DNA of 54,032 bases. It comes from Candidatus Cloacimonadota bacterium (GTDB taxonomy: Bacteria; Cloacimonadota; Cloacimonadia; Cloacimonadales; Cloacimonadaceae). A program made the translations under genes and the position numbers. Positions 44,371 to 53,455 of the stretch are shown piece by piece; within the stretch, counting starts at the first letter, position 1; each line of letters begins with the position of its first letter. The notes under the pieces were generated by a model. That model was not told the DNA's origin. It saw only the letters and a program-made list of their open reading frames with translations, and searched no databases. Location: the NCBI GenBank assembly GCA_012522935.1, contig JAAYJN010000018.1, positions 1 through 54,032 on the forward strand, given 5' to 3'.

Positions 44371-47300
44371 TCAAAAGTCTTCGCTCAAACTGAGGTAATA
44401 GGAGGGCTGGGAAACCTTGCTGAGATCGGATGCCCAGGCTATATCCAGCCTCAACACCACATAGCCCAGATTGATGCGCGGGCCAAATCCATAACCCAGC
44501 TTGAGATCATGTAGCTTGCTCTTTTGAATGGGCTTAAAATCAGAAAAGTCGTTGAACACCGTCCCCAGATCGGCAAATACAGCACCCCGGATATTGGGAA
44601 TGGTGACGGGGATGGGGAACGCCATGGCTATATAATCCAAAAATGGAAAACGAAACTCGAAGCTGGAGAGCATCTTTTTGTGACCCCAGATATCCTCTTC
44701 AAAGCCGCGCACGCCGTTGAACCCCCAGAGGTCAAAGAACTGTGCGTTATCTACTTGTGGATCCCTCTTAAAATCATCGCTCACTCCGCCCAAAAGCCGC
44801 ATGGCAAAGCCATAACGCTTGTTTATCAGCTTGTAATAACGCCAATCTGAATACAGGGTGAGATAATCCAGCTTGCCATCGGAGATGCTGCTGCGCAGGT
44901 TCACGTAGGTTCTATTGCCCACCAAAGGTCCGGTGGAGCCAAACAGCGCAGTATCTCGCACCAGCGAAACCCCCGGTGCCACCACCCAGTCATATTCCGG
45001 CTTTTCCAGTTCCACCCAAGTCCCTGATCCTGCGCCTGGGTTTGATACCCACAAATCCCAACCTGTCTTACGTTTATACAGCATCTGGTCAAGCTCCACC
45101 CGCAAAAAGCGGCTCAAGGGATAACGCCACAAAAAGTATGCCCCTGTCTGCCTTTCCTTGTAACGGAAATAAAACGGATTGGGACTGGCATCACGATACA
45201 CTCTTTCATCAAAGAAATTGAACAAACCCAATCCAAAATCTGACCTCTTTTTGAGATACAGATAGCTGAGCATGATATTGTTTTCTTTCAGCTTGCCGGA
45301 GATGCCAAGGCTCACGCCAATGCCGTGATTGCCCATGATGTCTGCCAAACCCAGCTCCACAAAGCCCACTGCACCCACCGAGGAGGAATATGCCGCTCCG
45401 CCATAAAGATGCTCCACCGCAAAGCCACTTTTATACTTTCCCACCTCCGGAATCGTATCTCCCGGCTGTGTGGGACGGTTGTCGTATCCATAATCTTGGA
45501 AAAAGAGCAATGAATCTTCCTGGGTGTATTCAAACTCTGGAATGGGACCCAAAATGGGACGTCTGGCATCATATTGGGGAGCAGGATTGATGCGTTTAAT
45601 TTTGGATTTTGGCATCTTGCCATAGATATCAAGGCGCTTTAAATCCATCTCATCCCACATATCTTTCCGGTTCTGATACAATTGCGGTGCCGCGGCAGGT
45701 TCATAATGCAGGCTGTCCAAAGGATTGTAAGCAAAGTATATATCCCAGGCACCACCAAAGTAATCCGACACCACCATATAGCGGGTATCCTTGGATACAT
45801 CCCCGGCGTAAATGCCTGCTAAGACCTTGGTCACCTTTGCCTTCTGATTGGTCTTGAGATTCAAGATGCGGTAGTTTGACACTCCCTCTTCGCTGGTAAG
45901 ATACAAGAGCTCATCCCCGGCATTGGCATACATGGGAAAGCTGCAATTTCCCTCTTCATCGCTCATCTGCCACAGCTTGCCACTATCCAGATCCAGCTTG
46001 AAGATGGCAGAGCGGTAATTGGCAAACATCCCCCGCCGGGTGCCTTTAGGATCCAGGATGCGTTCTGAGGAGAAGACCACGCTCTTGCCATCCGGTGCCC
46101 AGCGCGGCTGGATATCCCAATACAGATCATCGGTGAGGCGTTCAAGCTCTTTGGTTTCCAGATGATAGAGAAAGATATCGCTCTGCACCCCGGTTTGCCC
46201 GGAAAGCACTATCCGCTCGCCGTCTGCAGATACATCAATCTCATAGATAGCCCTCAATTCTGGAATGCGGATGGTGGATACTATCTTTTCCTTTTGTGTA
46301 TCCAAGATATGAATCACGTCTCCAGTGGCTGTTTTGGAGGAAAATGCCACTCTGCGGCTATCTGGAAACCAGGAAAGGTTGCTGCGAAAGTAATAAAACT
46401 CCTCCATGTCTCCGCTTCTTTCACCCGTAATCACCTTGCGGGGCGGATACAGGCCATGGGTTCCAGACAGCCACACGCTATAGCGCGCCCCCTGGTTGGA
46501 AAAATACACATAGCTGCTGCCATCCGGAGAAAACCGCGGCATATAGTTAAAATATGACCCGTCTTTATGGCTGAAGGTACGCTGCTCCATCTCTTCCCGC
46601 GGTGCCCCATGAGAACCCACCGCCGGATAATAGAGCCGCTTCAGATGATAGCGCCAGCGCGATTCCAGCTCTTCCATATCCATGCCAAACACCTTTTTGG
46701 TGGATTCATCCGTATTCCTGCCACTGCGCAGGGCATAATAGTATTCGCTCACCTTCTCTCTGCCCCACACTTCGGCGATATAGCTTAAAAAGCTCTCACC
46801 CAAACGATATGCCAAATACCCTTCCGAATACTCCAAAGATGGCAGACGGTCGTTCACCACCATATCCATGATGAACATGTTGTTATAATCATCCTCGCCG
46901 CCAATGGATAAAAACTCTGGCAATCCTTCTGAAAACCAGAATGGGAAGGAGCTGCTGCGCATCGTGGTAAAAAACCTGCCATCACGGTTGATGGCGTTTG
47001 TATAAGCATGCGTCAATTCATGTGCCATCAGCTCTTCCAGCTTGGCATAGCTGCCTTCAAAGGGGATCACCACCCTGTTGCGCAGGCTCTCCGTAAAGCC
47101 GCCAACCCCCTCTGTAAGCAGGGGATAGATTACGTTTGTCACTTGAAATTCGCTCTTGGTGCCATACACTATCAAGGGCACGCGGGAGGTGAGCGGAAAC
47201 CTCAGATCCTCTTTCAGGTTATAATAGGTCTCCTCCGCCATCAGGGTAACCAGCTTGCCAAAATCGTCATACCCCGCGGGGAAATATACGTCAAAGTGCA

Positions 47301-47442
47301 TGCTGCTGATCATGCTCCAATTGCTATCCACAGCGTTCACCTTGTTTTGCCCAAATACCTGCGGGAAAAGCGGGGATAGCACCATCAGGAGGATGGCAAT
47401 CAACAGGATTGATTTGCCCTTAAAATCAGGATTGCCTTTCAT
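44371..47442 (-). CDS. Outer-membrane protein: gluzincin-like protease domain, WD40-like propeller and Omp85 barrel
   Basis: 1023 residues from the ATG at 47442, selected by GGGAGCAATA upstream and the signal peptide (about 10-33). The N-terminal domain (about 40-270) is peptidase-MA-like with zinc motif HELTH (141-145), a likely third ligand Glu in WFSEGLPEFL, and LIVYGTKSEFQ. The middle (about 290-600) has TolB/WD40-like repeats: YMPRFSPDGSSYVYFS, WFPDSRRVAFSSKT, IQPRWAPDGKSVVFSSER. The C-terminus (about 660-1023) is a BamA/TamA-like barrel (GFNGVRGFEEDIWG, FADLGTVF) ending in Phe, an outer-membrane insertion signal. It may be a surface-anchored protease with no separate chaperone; the function is unknown. 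Confidence 0.87.
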   Translation of the reverse strand: MKGNPDFKGKSILLIAILLMVLSPLFPQVFGQNKVNAVDSNWSMISSMHFDVYFPAGYDDFGKLVTLMAEETYYNLKEDLRFPLTSRVPLIVYGTKSEFQVTNVIYPLLTEGVGGFTESLRNRVVIPFEGSYAKLEELMAHELTHAYTNAINRDGRFFTTMRSSSFPFWFSEGLPEFLSIGGEDDYNNMFIMDMVVNDRLPSLEYSEGYLAYRLGESFLSYIAEVWGREKVSEYYYALRSGRNTDESTKKVFGMDMEELESRWRYHLKRLYYPAVGSHGAPREEMEQRTFSHKDGSYFNYMPRFSPDGSSYVYFSNQGARYSVWLSGTHGLYPPRKVITGERSGDMEEFYYFRSNLSWFPDSRRVAFSSKTATGDVIHILDTQKEKIVSTIRIPELRAIYEIDVSADGERIVLSGQTGVQSDIFLYHLETKELERLTDDLYWDIQPRWAPDGKSVVFSSERILDPKGTRRGMFANYRSAIFKLDLDSGKLWQMSDEEGNCSFPMYANAGDELLYLTSEEGVSNYRILNLKTNQKAKVTKVLAGIYAGDVSKDTRYMVVSDYFGGAWDIYFAYNPLDSLHYEPAAAPQLYQNRKDMWDEMDLKRLDIYGKMPKSKIKRINPAPQYDARRPILGPIPEFEYTQEDSLLFFQDYGYDNRPTQPGDTIPEVGKYKSGFAVEHLYGGAAYSSSVGAVGFVELGLADIMGNHGIGVSLGISGKLKENNIMLSYLYLKKRSDFGLGLFNFFDERVYRDASPNPFYFRYKERQTGAYFLWRYPLSRFLRVELDQMLYKRKTGWDLWVSNPGAGSGTWVELEKPEYDWVVAPGVSLVRDTALFGSTGPLVGNRTYVNLRSSISDGKLDYLTLYSDWRYYKLINKRYGFAMRLLGGVSDDFKRDPQVDNAQFFDLWGFNGVRGFEEDIWGHKKMLSSFEFRFPFLDYIAMAFPIPVTIPNIRGAVFADLGTVFNDFSDFKPIQKSKLHDLKLGYGFGPRINLGYVVLRLDIAWASDLSKVSQPSYYLSLSEDF

Positions 47443-47494
47443 TATTGCTCCCTTCGCCATCTCCAGCCCTCGTTCTTCCATATCTGCACTTGGT

Positions 47495-48397
47495 TTAGAA
47501 CAAACTAAATTTAACATATTTCTTTGGGTTCGCCTTCACGTCCTGCACCAATTTATCGAGATTCTCGATCGATTCCAGCAGGCGGGTATAAAGTTCGTCA
47601 TCATTGATGATGCGTCCGGCGGTTCCTTTGCCGGAATTGATGGTTCCCATCGTTTTATTGATCTCACCGCCCAAGGTTTTGAGGCTGTCCAGGGTGCCTT
47701 GCAAATCTGCAATGGCAGCGGGTGCGGCAGAAATTGCCTGATTGATATCTGCGCTATTGCTTTTCACTAAGGCATCTATCCTCTCGGTAAGGGCATCCAG
47801 CCTTGCCAGGGCGCTGCTGATATCATATTTGAGTTCGCCTGTGATGGCATCCACATTTCTCACGGCACTATCGGCATCATCCATCAGGTTTGCACCTTTG
47901 GCTATCAGCCCCTGTTCAGAGCGCAATTCCTGCAGCACTGCCTGCAATTCCACGATTGCGCCACTGGCTTTGTTCACGATGCCCATCACGCCGGCGGGTT
48001 CCTCACCTTTGTGCACAGCAGCCATGGAAAGCCAGCCACTGCCGTCTCCGGGGATGATGCTGAGGGTTTTGCCACCCATCAGGGAGGAATCCCCAATCAC
48101 AAAGCTGCTGCCTTCCCTGATGCGGATATCGCTGTGGATGCGGGATTTTACGATCACGTTTTCATTTTGCGTGCCAATCTGTTTCACGCGCCCCACTTCC
48201 ATGCCCCGATACATCACCTTATCACCCACTTCCAAGCCGCTCACATCCGTAAAACTCACCTTCAAATCCTGCAAAGAGCGGGTGCTGATCTTGTTGCTCA
48301 GCCACAAATTGCCCAAAATAAGCAGGATGGCGATGATGATGGTAAACAAGCCCACCCTCACCTGCACGCTTTTGATATCGGGATAAAACTTCTTCAT
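47495..48397 (-). CDS. MCE/MlaD family protein
   Basis: 300 residues. A single membrane helix (about 15-34) is followed by an MCE domain (about 40-115: VSFTDVSGLEVGDKVMYRGMEVGRVKQI) and a long helical tail (about 135-300) that may form a coiled-coil tunnel. MlaD-type proteins carry lipids between membranes with MlaE/MlaF, which are absent here. It lies between the secreted asparagine-synthetase-B-like gene and the outer-membrane protease-barrel gene, so all three may belong to the envelope. Confidence 0.9.
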   Translation of the reverse strand: MKKFYPDIKSVQVRVGLFTIIIAILLILGNLWLSNKISTRSLQDLKVSFTDVSGLEVGDKVMYRGMEVGRVKQIGTQNENVIVKSRIHSDIRIREGSSFVIGDSSLMGGKTLSIIPGDGSGWLSMAAVHKGEEPAGVMGIVNKASGAIVELQAVLQELRSEQGLIAKGANLMDDADSAVRNVDAITGELKYDISSALARLDALTERIDALVKSNSADINQAISAAPAAIADLQGTLDSLKTLGGEINKTMGTINSGKGTAGRIINDDELYTRLLESIENLDKLVQDVKANPKKYVKFSLF

Positions 48398-48411
48398 CTG
48401 GTGTGCCCTTC

Positions 48412-49662
48412 TTATGTTTTCAATTCTTTCTTTTGCGCTGCGGGAAAGAGGATGTTATTCAGGATCAGCCTGTATCCGGGGGAGCTTTTATGCAGTTCCA
48501 GGATGGTCTCCGGATCCCCCACGCGGTGTTGATAATCCTCTGGATCATGCCCGCCATAAAAGGTGAAGGTGCCCTTACCGATATTGCCGTGAATATACTT
48601 TACTTCATTGGCACCGGGAACTTCGCCCAAGATGATCACGCTCTTTTTTACCTTGTCCTTAAAAAAGGAGGTGGTTTGCCCCAAAAAGCCATTCACCACA
48701 TTGGTGTGGCATTGGGTAAGCATCGTGGGCACGGGGTCATACTTGGCGCTAAAATCGAAGAGCTGAAAATAATCACCCTCCGCCCCGCGCAAGCGTGAGT
48801 AGTCACTGGCATCGATATCCGAATATTCATACTCAAAAGGATTGGTATGGATCTTAAAATCCTCAAAGGCAAAACAGCGGCTATAATCCAGCTTGCTTTG
48901 ATAATTGGGATCAATGCCATCCCCATCGATGAGGGCATCCACGATGTCCACATCCCCCGCCGCCAAAGCAATATCATAGGTATCTGTGGCGGCACACATG
49001 GCAAACATAAACCCGCCCTCATACACAAATTCACGTATCTTTTCCGCCACCGCATGCTTCAATTGCCACACCTTCTGATATCCATGACGCTGTGCCATCG
49101 CCTCATTTACCCTCACATCGTTTTGATACCAATCCGTGTGACGGTAGGAGCCATAAAACTTGCCATATTGCCCAGTAAAATCCTCATGATGCAGATGCAG
49201 CCAGTCATAATCTTTCAACTGCCCCGCCATCACCTCATCATCCCAAAAGCGGTCATAATCCACTTCGGCATACTCCAAAGCCAAGGTTACCGCATCATCC
49301 CAGGGGAGGCTATTGGGCGGAATATAAACGGCAATCTTGGGCTCTTTCTCCAATACCACCGCCTCCATATTGGCTTCATCAATCTCTAACATAATCGCCG
49401 CCACATCAGAGGAAGAAACACTTTCATGCCTCACTCCCCGAATGTTGCACAATGCCTCCAGATCGCTTGTGGAAGGCATCAGGAAGCTCCCTCCCCGATA
49501 GTTTAACAGCCACTTTACCACATGCTGCTGCTTCAACGCCTCAAACGCCACGCCATAAGCCTTCAGATGGTTTGTCTGGCTGATATCCATGGGGATCAAT
49601 AGCTCTGCGCCCAACAGCATGGGTAGTAGCAGAGCCAAAACGATTATATATATTGTCTTCAA
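48412..49662 (-). CDS. Secreted protein of a family often labelled 'asparagine synthetase B'
   Basis: 416 residues with signal peptide MKTIYIIVLALLLPMLLGA and then LLIPMDISQTNHLKAYGVAF and VKWLLNYRGGSF, the start shared by a Bacteroidota-type family that databases often name asparagine synthetase B. It lacks the N-terminal Cys nucleophile and PPi-loop of real AsnB, and it is exported, so that name is wrong. GGFMFAMCAATDTYDIALAA looks like a GATase1-like elbow. KYIHGNIGKGTFTFYGGHDPEDYQHRVGDP is conserved-looking. Function unknown. It overlaps the cca stop by 4 bp. Confidence 0.75.
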   Translation of the reverse strand: MKTIYIIVLALLLPMLLGAELLIPMDISQTNHLKAYGVAFEALKQQHVVKWLLNYRGGSFLMPSTSDLEALCNIRGVRHESVSSSDVAAIMLEIDEANMEAVVLEKEPKIAVYIPPNSLPWDDAVTLALEYAEVDYDRFWDDEVMAGQLKDYDWLHLHHEDFTGQYGKFYGSYRHTDWYQNDVRVNEAMAQRHGYQKVWQLKHAVAEKIREFVYEGGFMFAMCAATDTYDIALAAGDVDIVDALIDGDGIDPNYQSKLDYSRCFAFEDFKIHTNPFEYEYSDIDASDYSRLRGAEGDYFQLFDFSAKYDPVPTMLTQCHTNVVNGFLGQTTSFFKDKVKKSVIILGEVPGANEVKYIHGNIGKGTFTFYGGHDPEDYQHRVGDPETILELHKSSPGYRLILNNILFPAAQKKELKT

Positions 49663-51041
49663 TCTGTTTTCCTCTCTTGCAATAGCTGTTTATCAATATA
49701 ATCCAACAGCTCTTCCCTGCCCATCTCAGGATCCTGATACCATGCCTCTTTTGCAGCTTGCAACAGGCTTCCCAACAGGGGTCCGGGAGCGATGCCAAAA
49801 GTGTCAATCAAGTCTTTGCCTGTCAAGCAAAATCTTGGGATCCTGTCTTGTAAATCCAAAAACCGACGCCGCAGACCGGGCACCTGCTCTGGATGGCGAT
49901 ACTGCGGGGCATGTGCCAGATTATCGGCATGCACAAGGTCCAAGAGCTGCCACAGCGCTGCCCCATATTGATCGGCAATCCTCAAAAGTGTCTCAGGTTT
50001 CATCAAGGAGCCATCTTCTCCGCTATTTTTAAAACGCATGTGCCCCGCTATTACCCTTTGGATGATTTGCCGCTGCGGCTTGGCAATCTGATAGCTTTTC
50101 AGAATGGAGTGTGCCAGTTTTGAGCTCAATCTTTCATGCCCGATAAAGCGGGGTGTACCATCGCTCTTGAAGCTAATGGTTCCCGCCTTGCCAATATCGT
50201 GCAAAAGCGCAGCCCATCTGGCAATACAGCCGGGTTCGCTGTTTCTGATCACCTCCAAAGTGTGTTCAAAGGCATCCAGATGGTGGTATTTATTTTGTTT
50301 CAAGCCATCAAGCCTGCTCAGCTCGGGAAGGATATATGCCAGAATGCCGGTTTGCTGTAACACCATCATCGCCTTTGCCGCCTTCTTTCCCTCAGGGCAG
50401 CACAGCATTTGATTCACCTCTTCTGCTATCCTCTCCTCAGAGATATGCTCTATCCACCCTGCGTCTTCTATCAAGCTGGCAAGGCTGGTATCTTCTATCT
50501 CAAAACCAAAGCGCACGCTGAAGCGGATGGCGCGCAGCAGCCGTAAGGGGTCTTCCCTAAACACACGCCGGGGATCATCCACACAGCTTATCACGCCAGC
50601 TTCCACATCTTTGATGCCCTTACCCGATAGATCCAGGATTTGCCCATCCGCTATCCGCATATACAGGGCGTTGATGCCAAAATCACGTCGCATGGCATCT
50701 TCCATCAGACTGCCAAAGCTCACTTCCGGCTTGCGGTCTTTGATGCGATAAGATTCACGGCGGGTTTGCACAAATTCCATCCTCACGCCATCCAACACCA
50801 AGGATGCCGTGCCAAATGTATGATACACCACGGGAACGCTGCCGCCCAAGCGCTGATGAATCTCCTCTGCCAAAAGCGCCCCTCCATTTTCCACTTCCAC
50901 TGCTATATCCACGTCATGCGGATGGGAATCGGGATCCAAGAGATAATCCCTCACACAGCCACCGGCAAAATAGGAGTGGTTGACAAGTGGACTGCCGGCA
51001 AGCCCGTCTGCCAGCATGGCGCGCAAATCCACAAGCTTCAC
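49659..51041 (-). CDS. cca: CCA tRNA nucleotidyltransferase / poly(A) polymerase family with HD domain
   Basis: 460 residues. Nucleotidyltransferase head: FAGGCVRDYLLD (from residue 26) and HDVDIAVEVENG with metal Asp43 and Asp45; RRDFGINALYMRI and DDPRRVFREDPLRLLRAIRF follow. The HD domain is at about 215-340 (AALLHDIGKAGTISF, FIGHERLSS). It adds or repairs the CCA end of tRNAs. It overlaps hemW and the next gene by four bases each. CCA-adding, A-adding or poly(A) activity cannot be separated by reading alone. Confidence 0.9.
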   Translation of the reverse strand: MKLVDLRAMLADGLAGSPLVNHSYFAGGCVRDYLLDPDSHPHDVDIAVEVENGGALLAEEIHQRLGGSVPVVYHTFGTASLVLDGVRMEFVQTRRESYRIKDRKPEVSFGSLMEDAMRRDFGINALYMRIADGQILDLSGKGIKDVEAGVISCVDDPRRVFREDPLRLLRAIRFSVRFGFEIEDTSLASLIEDAGWIEHISEERIAEEVNQMLCCPEGKKAAKAMMVLQQTGILAYILPELSRLDGLKQNKYHHLDAFEHTLEVIRNSEPGCIARWAALLHDIGKAGTISFKSDGTPRFIGHERLSSKLAHSILKSYQIAKPQRQIIQRVIAGHMRFKNSGEDGSLMKPETLLRIADQYGAALWQLLDLVHADNLAHAPQYRHPEQVPGLRRRFLDLQDRIPRFCLTGKDLIDTFGIAPGPLLGSLLQAAKEAWYQDPEMGREELLDYIDKQLLQERKTD

Positions 51042-52189
51042 AACAGCTCTCCTATCACACTGTTGGATACAAATAGCGCCTCATCGCTCAAACACAGCCA
51101 CCCCTCCTGCCACTTGATCATGCCCATCCTTTGCAGGGCTTGGATTTTTGCCTGCCTTTCTTCGGTCAACCATCCTCCAAAACGTCTCTCAAACACCTGG
51201 CTGTCAATACCTTTCAGCAACCTCAAGCCCATCATCAGGGCTGTTTCTATCTGCGCTGCGCCGTCAAGCTCCTCCGCATCCGGCATCAGCTCCCCTCTTT
51301 GTATCTGCTCTTTGTATTCTGTCAAATCATTGGGATTGGTGTAAAACAGCGGCGGCAGCCAGCCGCTGGCAGAGGCTCCCAAAGCCAGATAAGGCAGCAT
51401 CTGCCAATATGATAGATTGTGTTTGCTCTCATAGCCGCTACGGGCAAAATTGGAAATCTCATAATGATGATACCCTGCATCACGCAGGGTTTGGATGATT
51501 AGTTCATACTGCTTGCGGCATTCTTCGGAATCCGGCAGAGGAGGAGAATCCCCTCGCTCTATCTCGGCATACAAAGTGCTATCCTCATCCAAGGTTAAGA
51601 GATAGCATGATATATGCTCCGGCTCCACCGCTAACATCTCCTCCAAATCACGCTGCAAATCAGCCATATCCATGAGAGGGATGCCATACATCAAATCCAC
51701 ACTCACATTATCAAAGCCATAATCCCGCAACAGCCTGATTGCACCCGCAACCTGGCTCCCTTTGTGGCGCCTGCCCAAATAGCCCAGAGCCTCATCATTC
51801 AAGGATTGCACACCCAAAGAGATACGATTTACCGGGGTGCCGCTAAGACCTTGCAAAAAGCTTTCTGTCACCTGGATGGGATTGATCTCCAGGGTCACTT
51901 CCACATCCGGGGATTTGCCTTCCAGCCCCAAACGTTGGCAAAGATCACTAATCCACCGTGATTCCAAGAGAGATGGCGTGCCCCCGCCAAAGTATATCGT
52001 TCGCGCCTCAACCCTCCTGCCAATATGCTTTTCCCACAGCTCCAACTCCTTCAATAGCAGCTCATAATACTCTTTTTGGGCGTCACGCGTCCACGGCACC
52101 CGATAAAACGAGCAATAAGGGCAAAGGCTGAGGCAAAAGGGGTTGTGAAAATAAACCGCTATCGGGTCAACCGGAAAATCCTGTCCCAT
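51038..52189 (-). CDS. hemW: Radical SAM heme chaperone HemW-like
   Basis: 383 residues. The [4Fe-4S] motif is C19-x3-C23-x2-C26 (NPFCLSLCPYCSFYR). The following IYFGGGTPSLL, EINPIQVTESFLQGL, NRISLGVQSLNDEALGYLGR and NVSVDLMYGIPLMD fit HemW/HemN-like proteins, and the short N-terminus fits HemW. It inserts heme into target proteins; it is not a proven coproporphyrinogen oxidase. The start overlaps lepB by 31 bp, and no better internal start is seen. Confidence 0.9.
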   Translation of the reverse strand: MGQDFPVDPIAVYFHNPFCLSLCPYCSFYRVPWTRDAQKEYYELLLKELELWEKHIGRRVEARTIYFGGGTPSLLESRWISDLCQRLGLEGKSPDVEVTLEINPIQVTESFLQGLSGTPVNRISLGVQSLNDEALGYLGRRHKGSQVAGAIRLLRDYGFDNVSVDLMYGIPLMDMADLQRDLEEMLAVEPEHISCYLLTLDEDSTLYAEIERGDSPPLPDSEECRKQYELIIQTLRDAGYHHYEISNFARSGYESKHNLSYWQMLPYLALGASASGWLPPLFYTNPNDLTEYKEQIQRGELMPDAEELDGAAQIETALMMGLRLLKGIDSQVFERRFGGWLTEERQAKIQALQRMGMIKWQEGWLCLSDEALFVSNSVIGELL

Positions 52190-53100
52190 CGAACGTGGGG
52201 AATATCCCCTATCTTGTTGTATTCTATACCTTTGGAAAAGAATATAACCCGCGGCGTGCCCGTGATATCACTCCTATCCAAAAAGCCCCAATACCGGCTG
52301 TCTTCGCTCACGTCGCGATTATCGCCCAAAACAAAGTATTTGCCGGGCGGCACCTTGATGGGACCAAACCAATCACGGTTAAACACTCCGCCCCTTATCC
52401 AGGCAGAGGTGCTGTCTGTGAAGGCTGAGGAATCGATATGCTTTTCATACCAGCGGCTTTGGCTCACGTAATCCAAGTTTCCCGGTTCAAACCTATGCTC
52501 AAACACACGAAATGGACTCAAGGGAGGAGCGGGATCGGCTACGTCATAACACTCATACCCTCTCTCAAACTTTTCCCCATTGATATACACAATCTTATCG
52601 CGTATTTCAACCACATCTCCGGGCATGCCAATCACCCGTTTCACCACATTCTTGCGGGCATAATAGGTGATATGAAAAAAGGTGAGCGGCGCCTTGCTGA
52701 AAGCCACTTTTTTATTCAAATACAGGGGATGCAGAATGCGGATAAAATCGTTTACAGAATCTGGATGCTCGGGCGTGCCTTCCTCTATTTTGGGATAGCG
52801 GAACGTGACGATATCCTCACGCTTGGGATCACTAAAGAAATACTTCATCTTGTCCGCCACCAGATAATCGCCCACCAACAGCGTCTTTTCCATGGAAGAC
52901 GATGGGATCACAAAGTTTTGGAACGTGTAATTGCGGATAATCATCGCCACCACAAAGGCAAAAAGAATAGCCTCAATCCAATCCTGAGCCCAAGGCTTGC
53001 GCAAACGGAATTTACCCTCCGGACGCGGAGTAATCGTGCCAATAGGCTCCCTGGTTTTTGCCTTGCCACGCAAAGCTTTGGGGATGCTCTTATCTCTCAT
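52159..53100 (-). CDS. lepB: Signal peptidase I
   Basis: 313 residues from the ATG at 53100; an ATG at 53127 would lie only about 4 bases from the predicted transcription start. It removes signal peptides at the membrane. After a basic N-terminus comes one membrane helix (about 40-58), catalytic Ser69 in VIPSSSMEKTL, Lys154 in VVKRVIGMPGD and GKYFVLGDNRDVSEDSRYWG. A long insert of about 100 residues precedes the last motif. It heads the minus-strand run down to hemW, cca and beyond. Confidence 0.93.
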   Translation of the reverse strand: MRDKSIPKALRGKAKTREPIGTITPRPEGKFRLRKPWAQDWIEAILFAFVVAMIIRNYTFQNFVIPSSSMEKTLLVGDYLVADKMKYFFSDPKREDIVTFRYPKIEEGTPEHPDSVNDFIRILHPLYLNKKVAFSKAPLTFFHITYYARKNVVKRVIGMPGDVVEIRDKIVYINGEKFERGYECYDVADPAPPLSPFRVFEHRFEPGNLDYVSQSRWYEKHIDSSAFTDSTSAWIRGGVFNRDWFGPIKVPPGKYFVLGDNRDVSEDSRYWGFLDRSDITGTPRVIFFSKGIEYNKIGDIPHVRWDRIFRLTR

Positions 53101-53455
53101 CTGTCTTATTTTCCCGCCTTTATGCATTTTCTAATGCCATATTCTGATACCCCACACATTTGTCAAGACGCATTTGTGATACTTACAAGCAAATCTAATA
53201 CGGGCTTTTGGCAGCATCTCCATAGACTCTCACAGCAAACACTATTCTACATCAGCCGCCTTCCATTTGACCAACTGCCACACCAAATCTATTTTAGAAA
53301 TACAGCCACGTACATACATCCCCTACCCTACATAGGGAAACGCGTGTGCTTGCTATGAAATGGCATTCATCTATCACGACCTATCTTCTACCTATATATG
53401 TGGATGTAAAAAGTAAGCTATTTTTGACATCATCCGCATCAACCTTGAATATTTC
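53101..53455 (+). other. Gene-free stretch between lepB and the CRISPR array
   Basis: Holds the lepB promoter. The rest is AT-rich without a supported gene. It is the leader-distal flank of the array if the array is read from the right. Confidence 0.6.
53138..53166 (-). promoter_or_regulatory. Sigma70-like promoter of lepB
   Basis: TTGACA (53161-53166), a 17-bp spacer and AATATG (53138-53143), the same form as the rpmE promoter. Predicted start near 53131. Confidence 0.65.

Noticed and set aside
53387-53410. A still more degenerate CRISPR repeat left of the first one (TATGTGGATG)
   Set aside because: It is 74 bp from the next repeat instead of 61 and needs gaps to align; probably chance.
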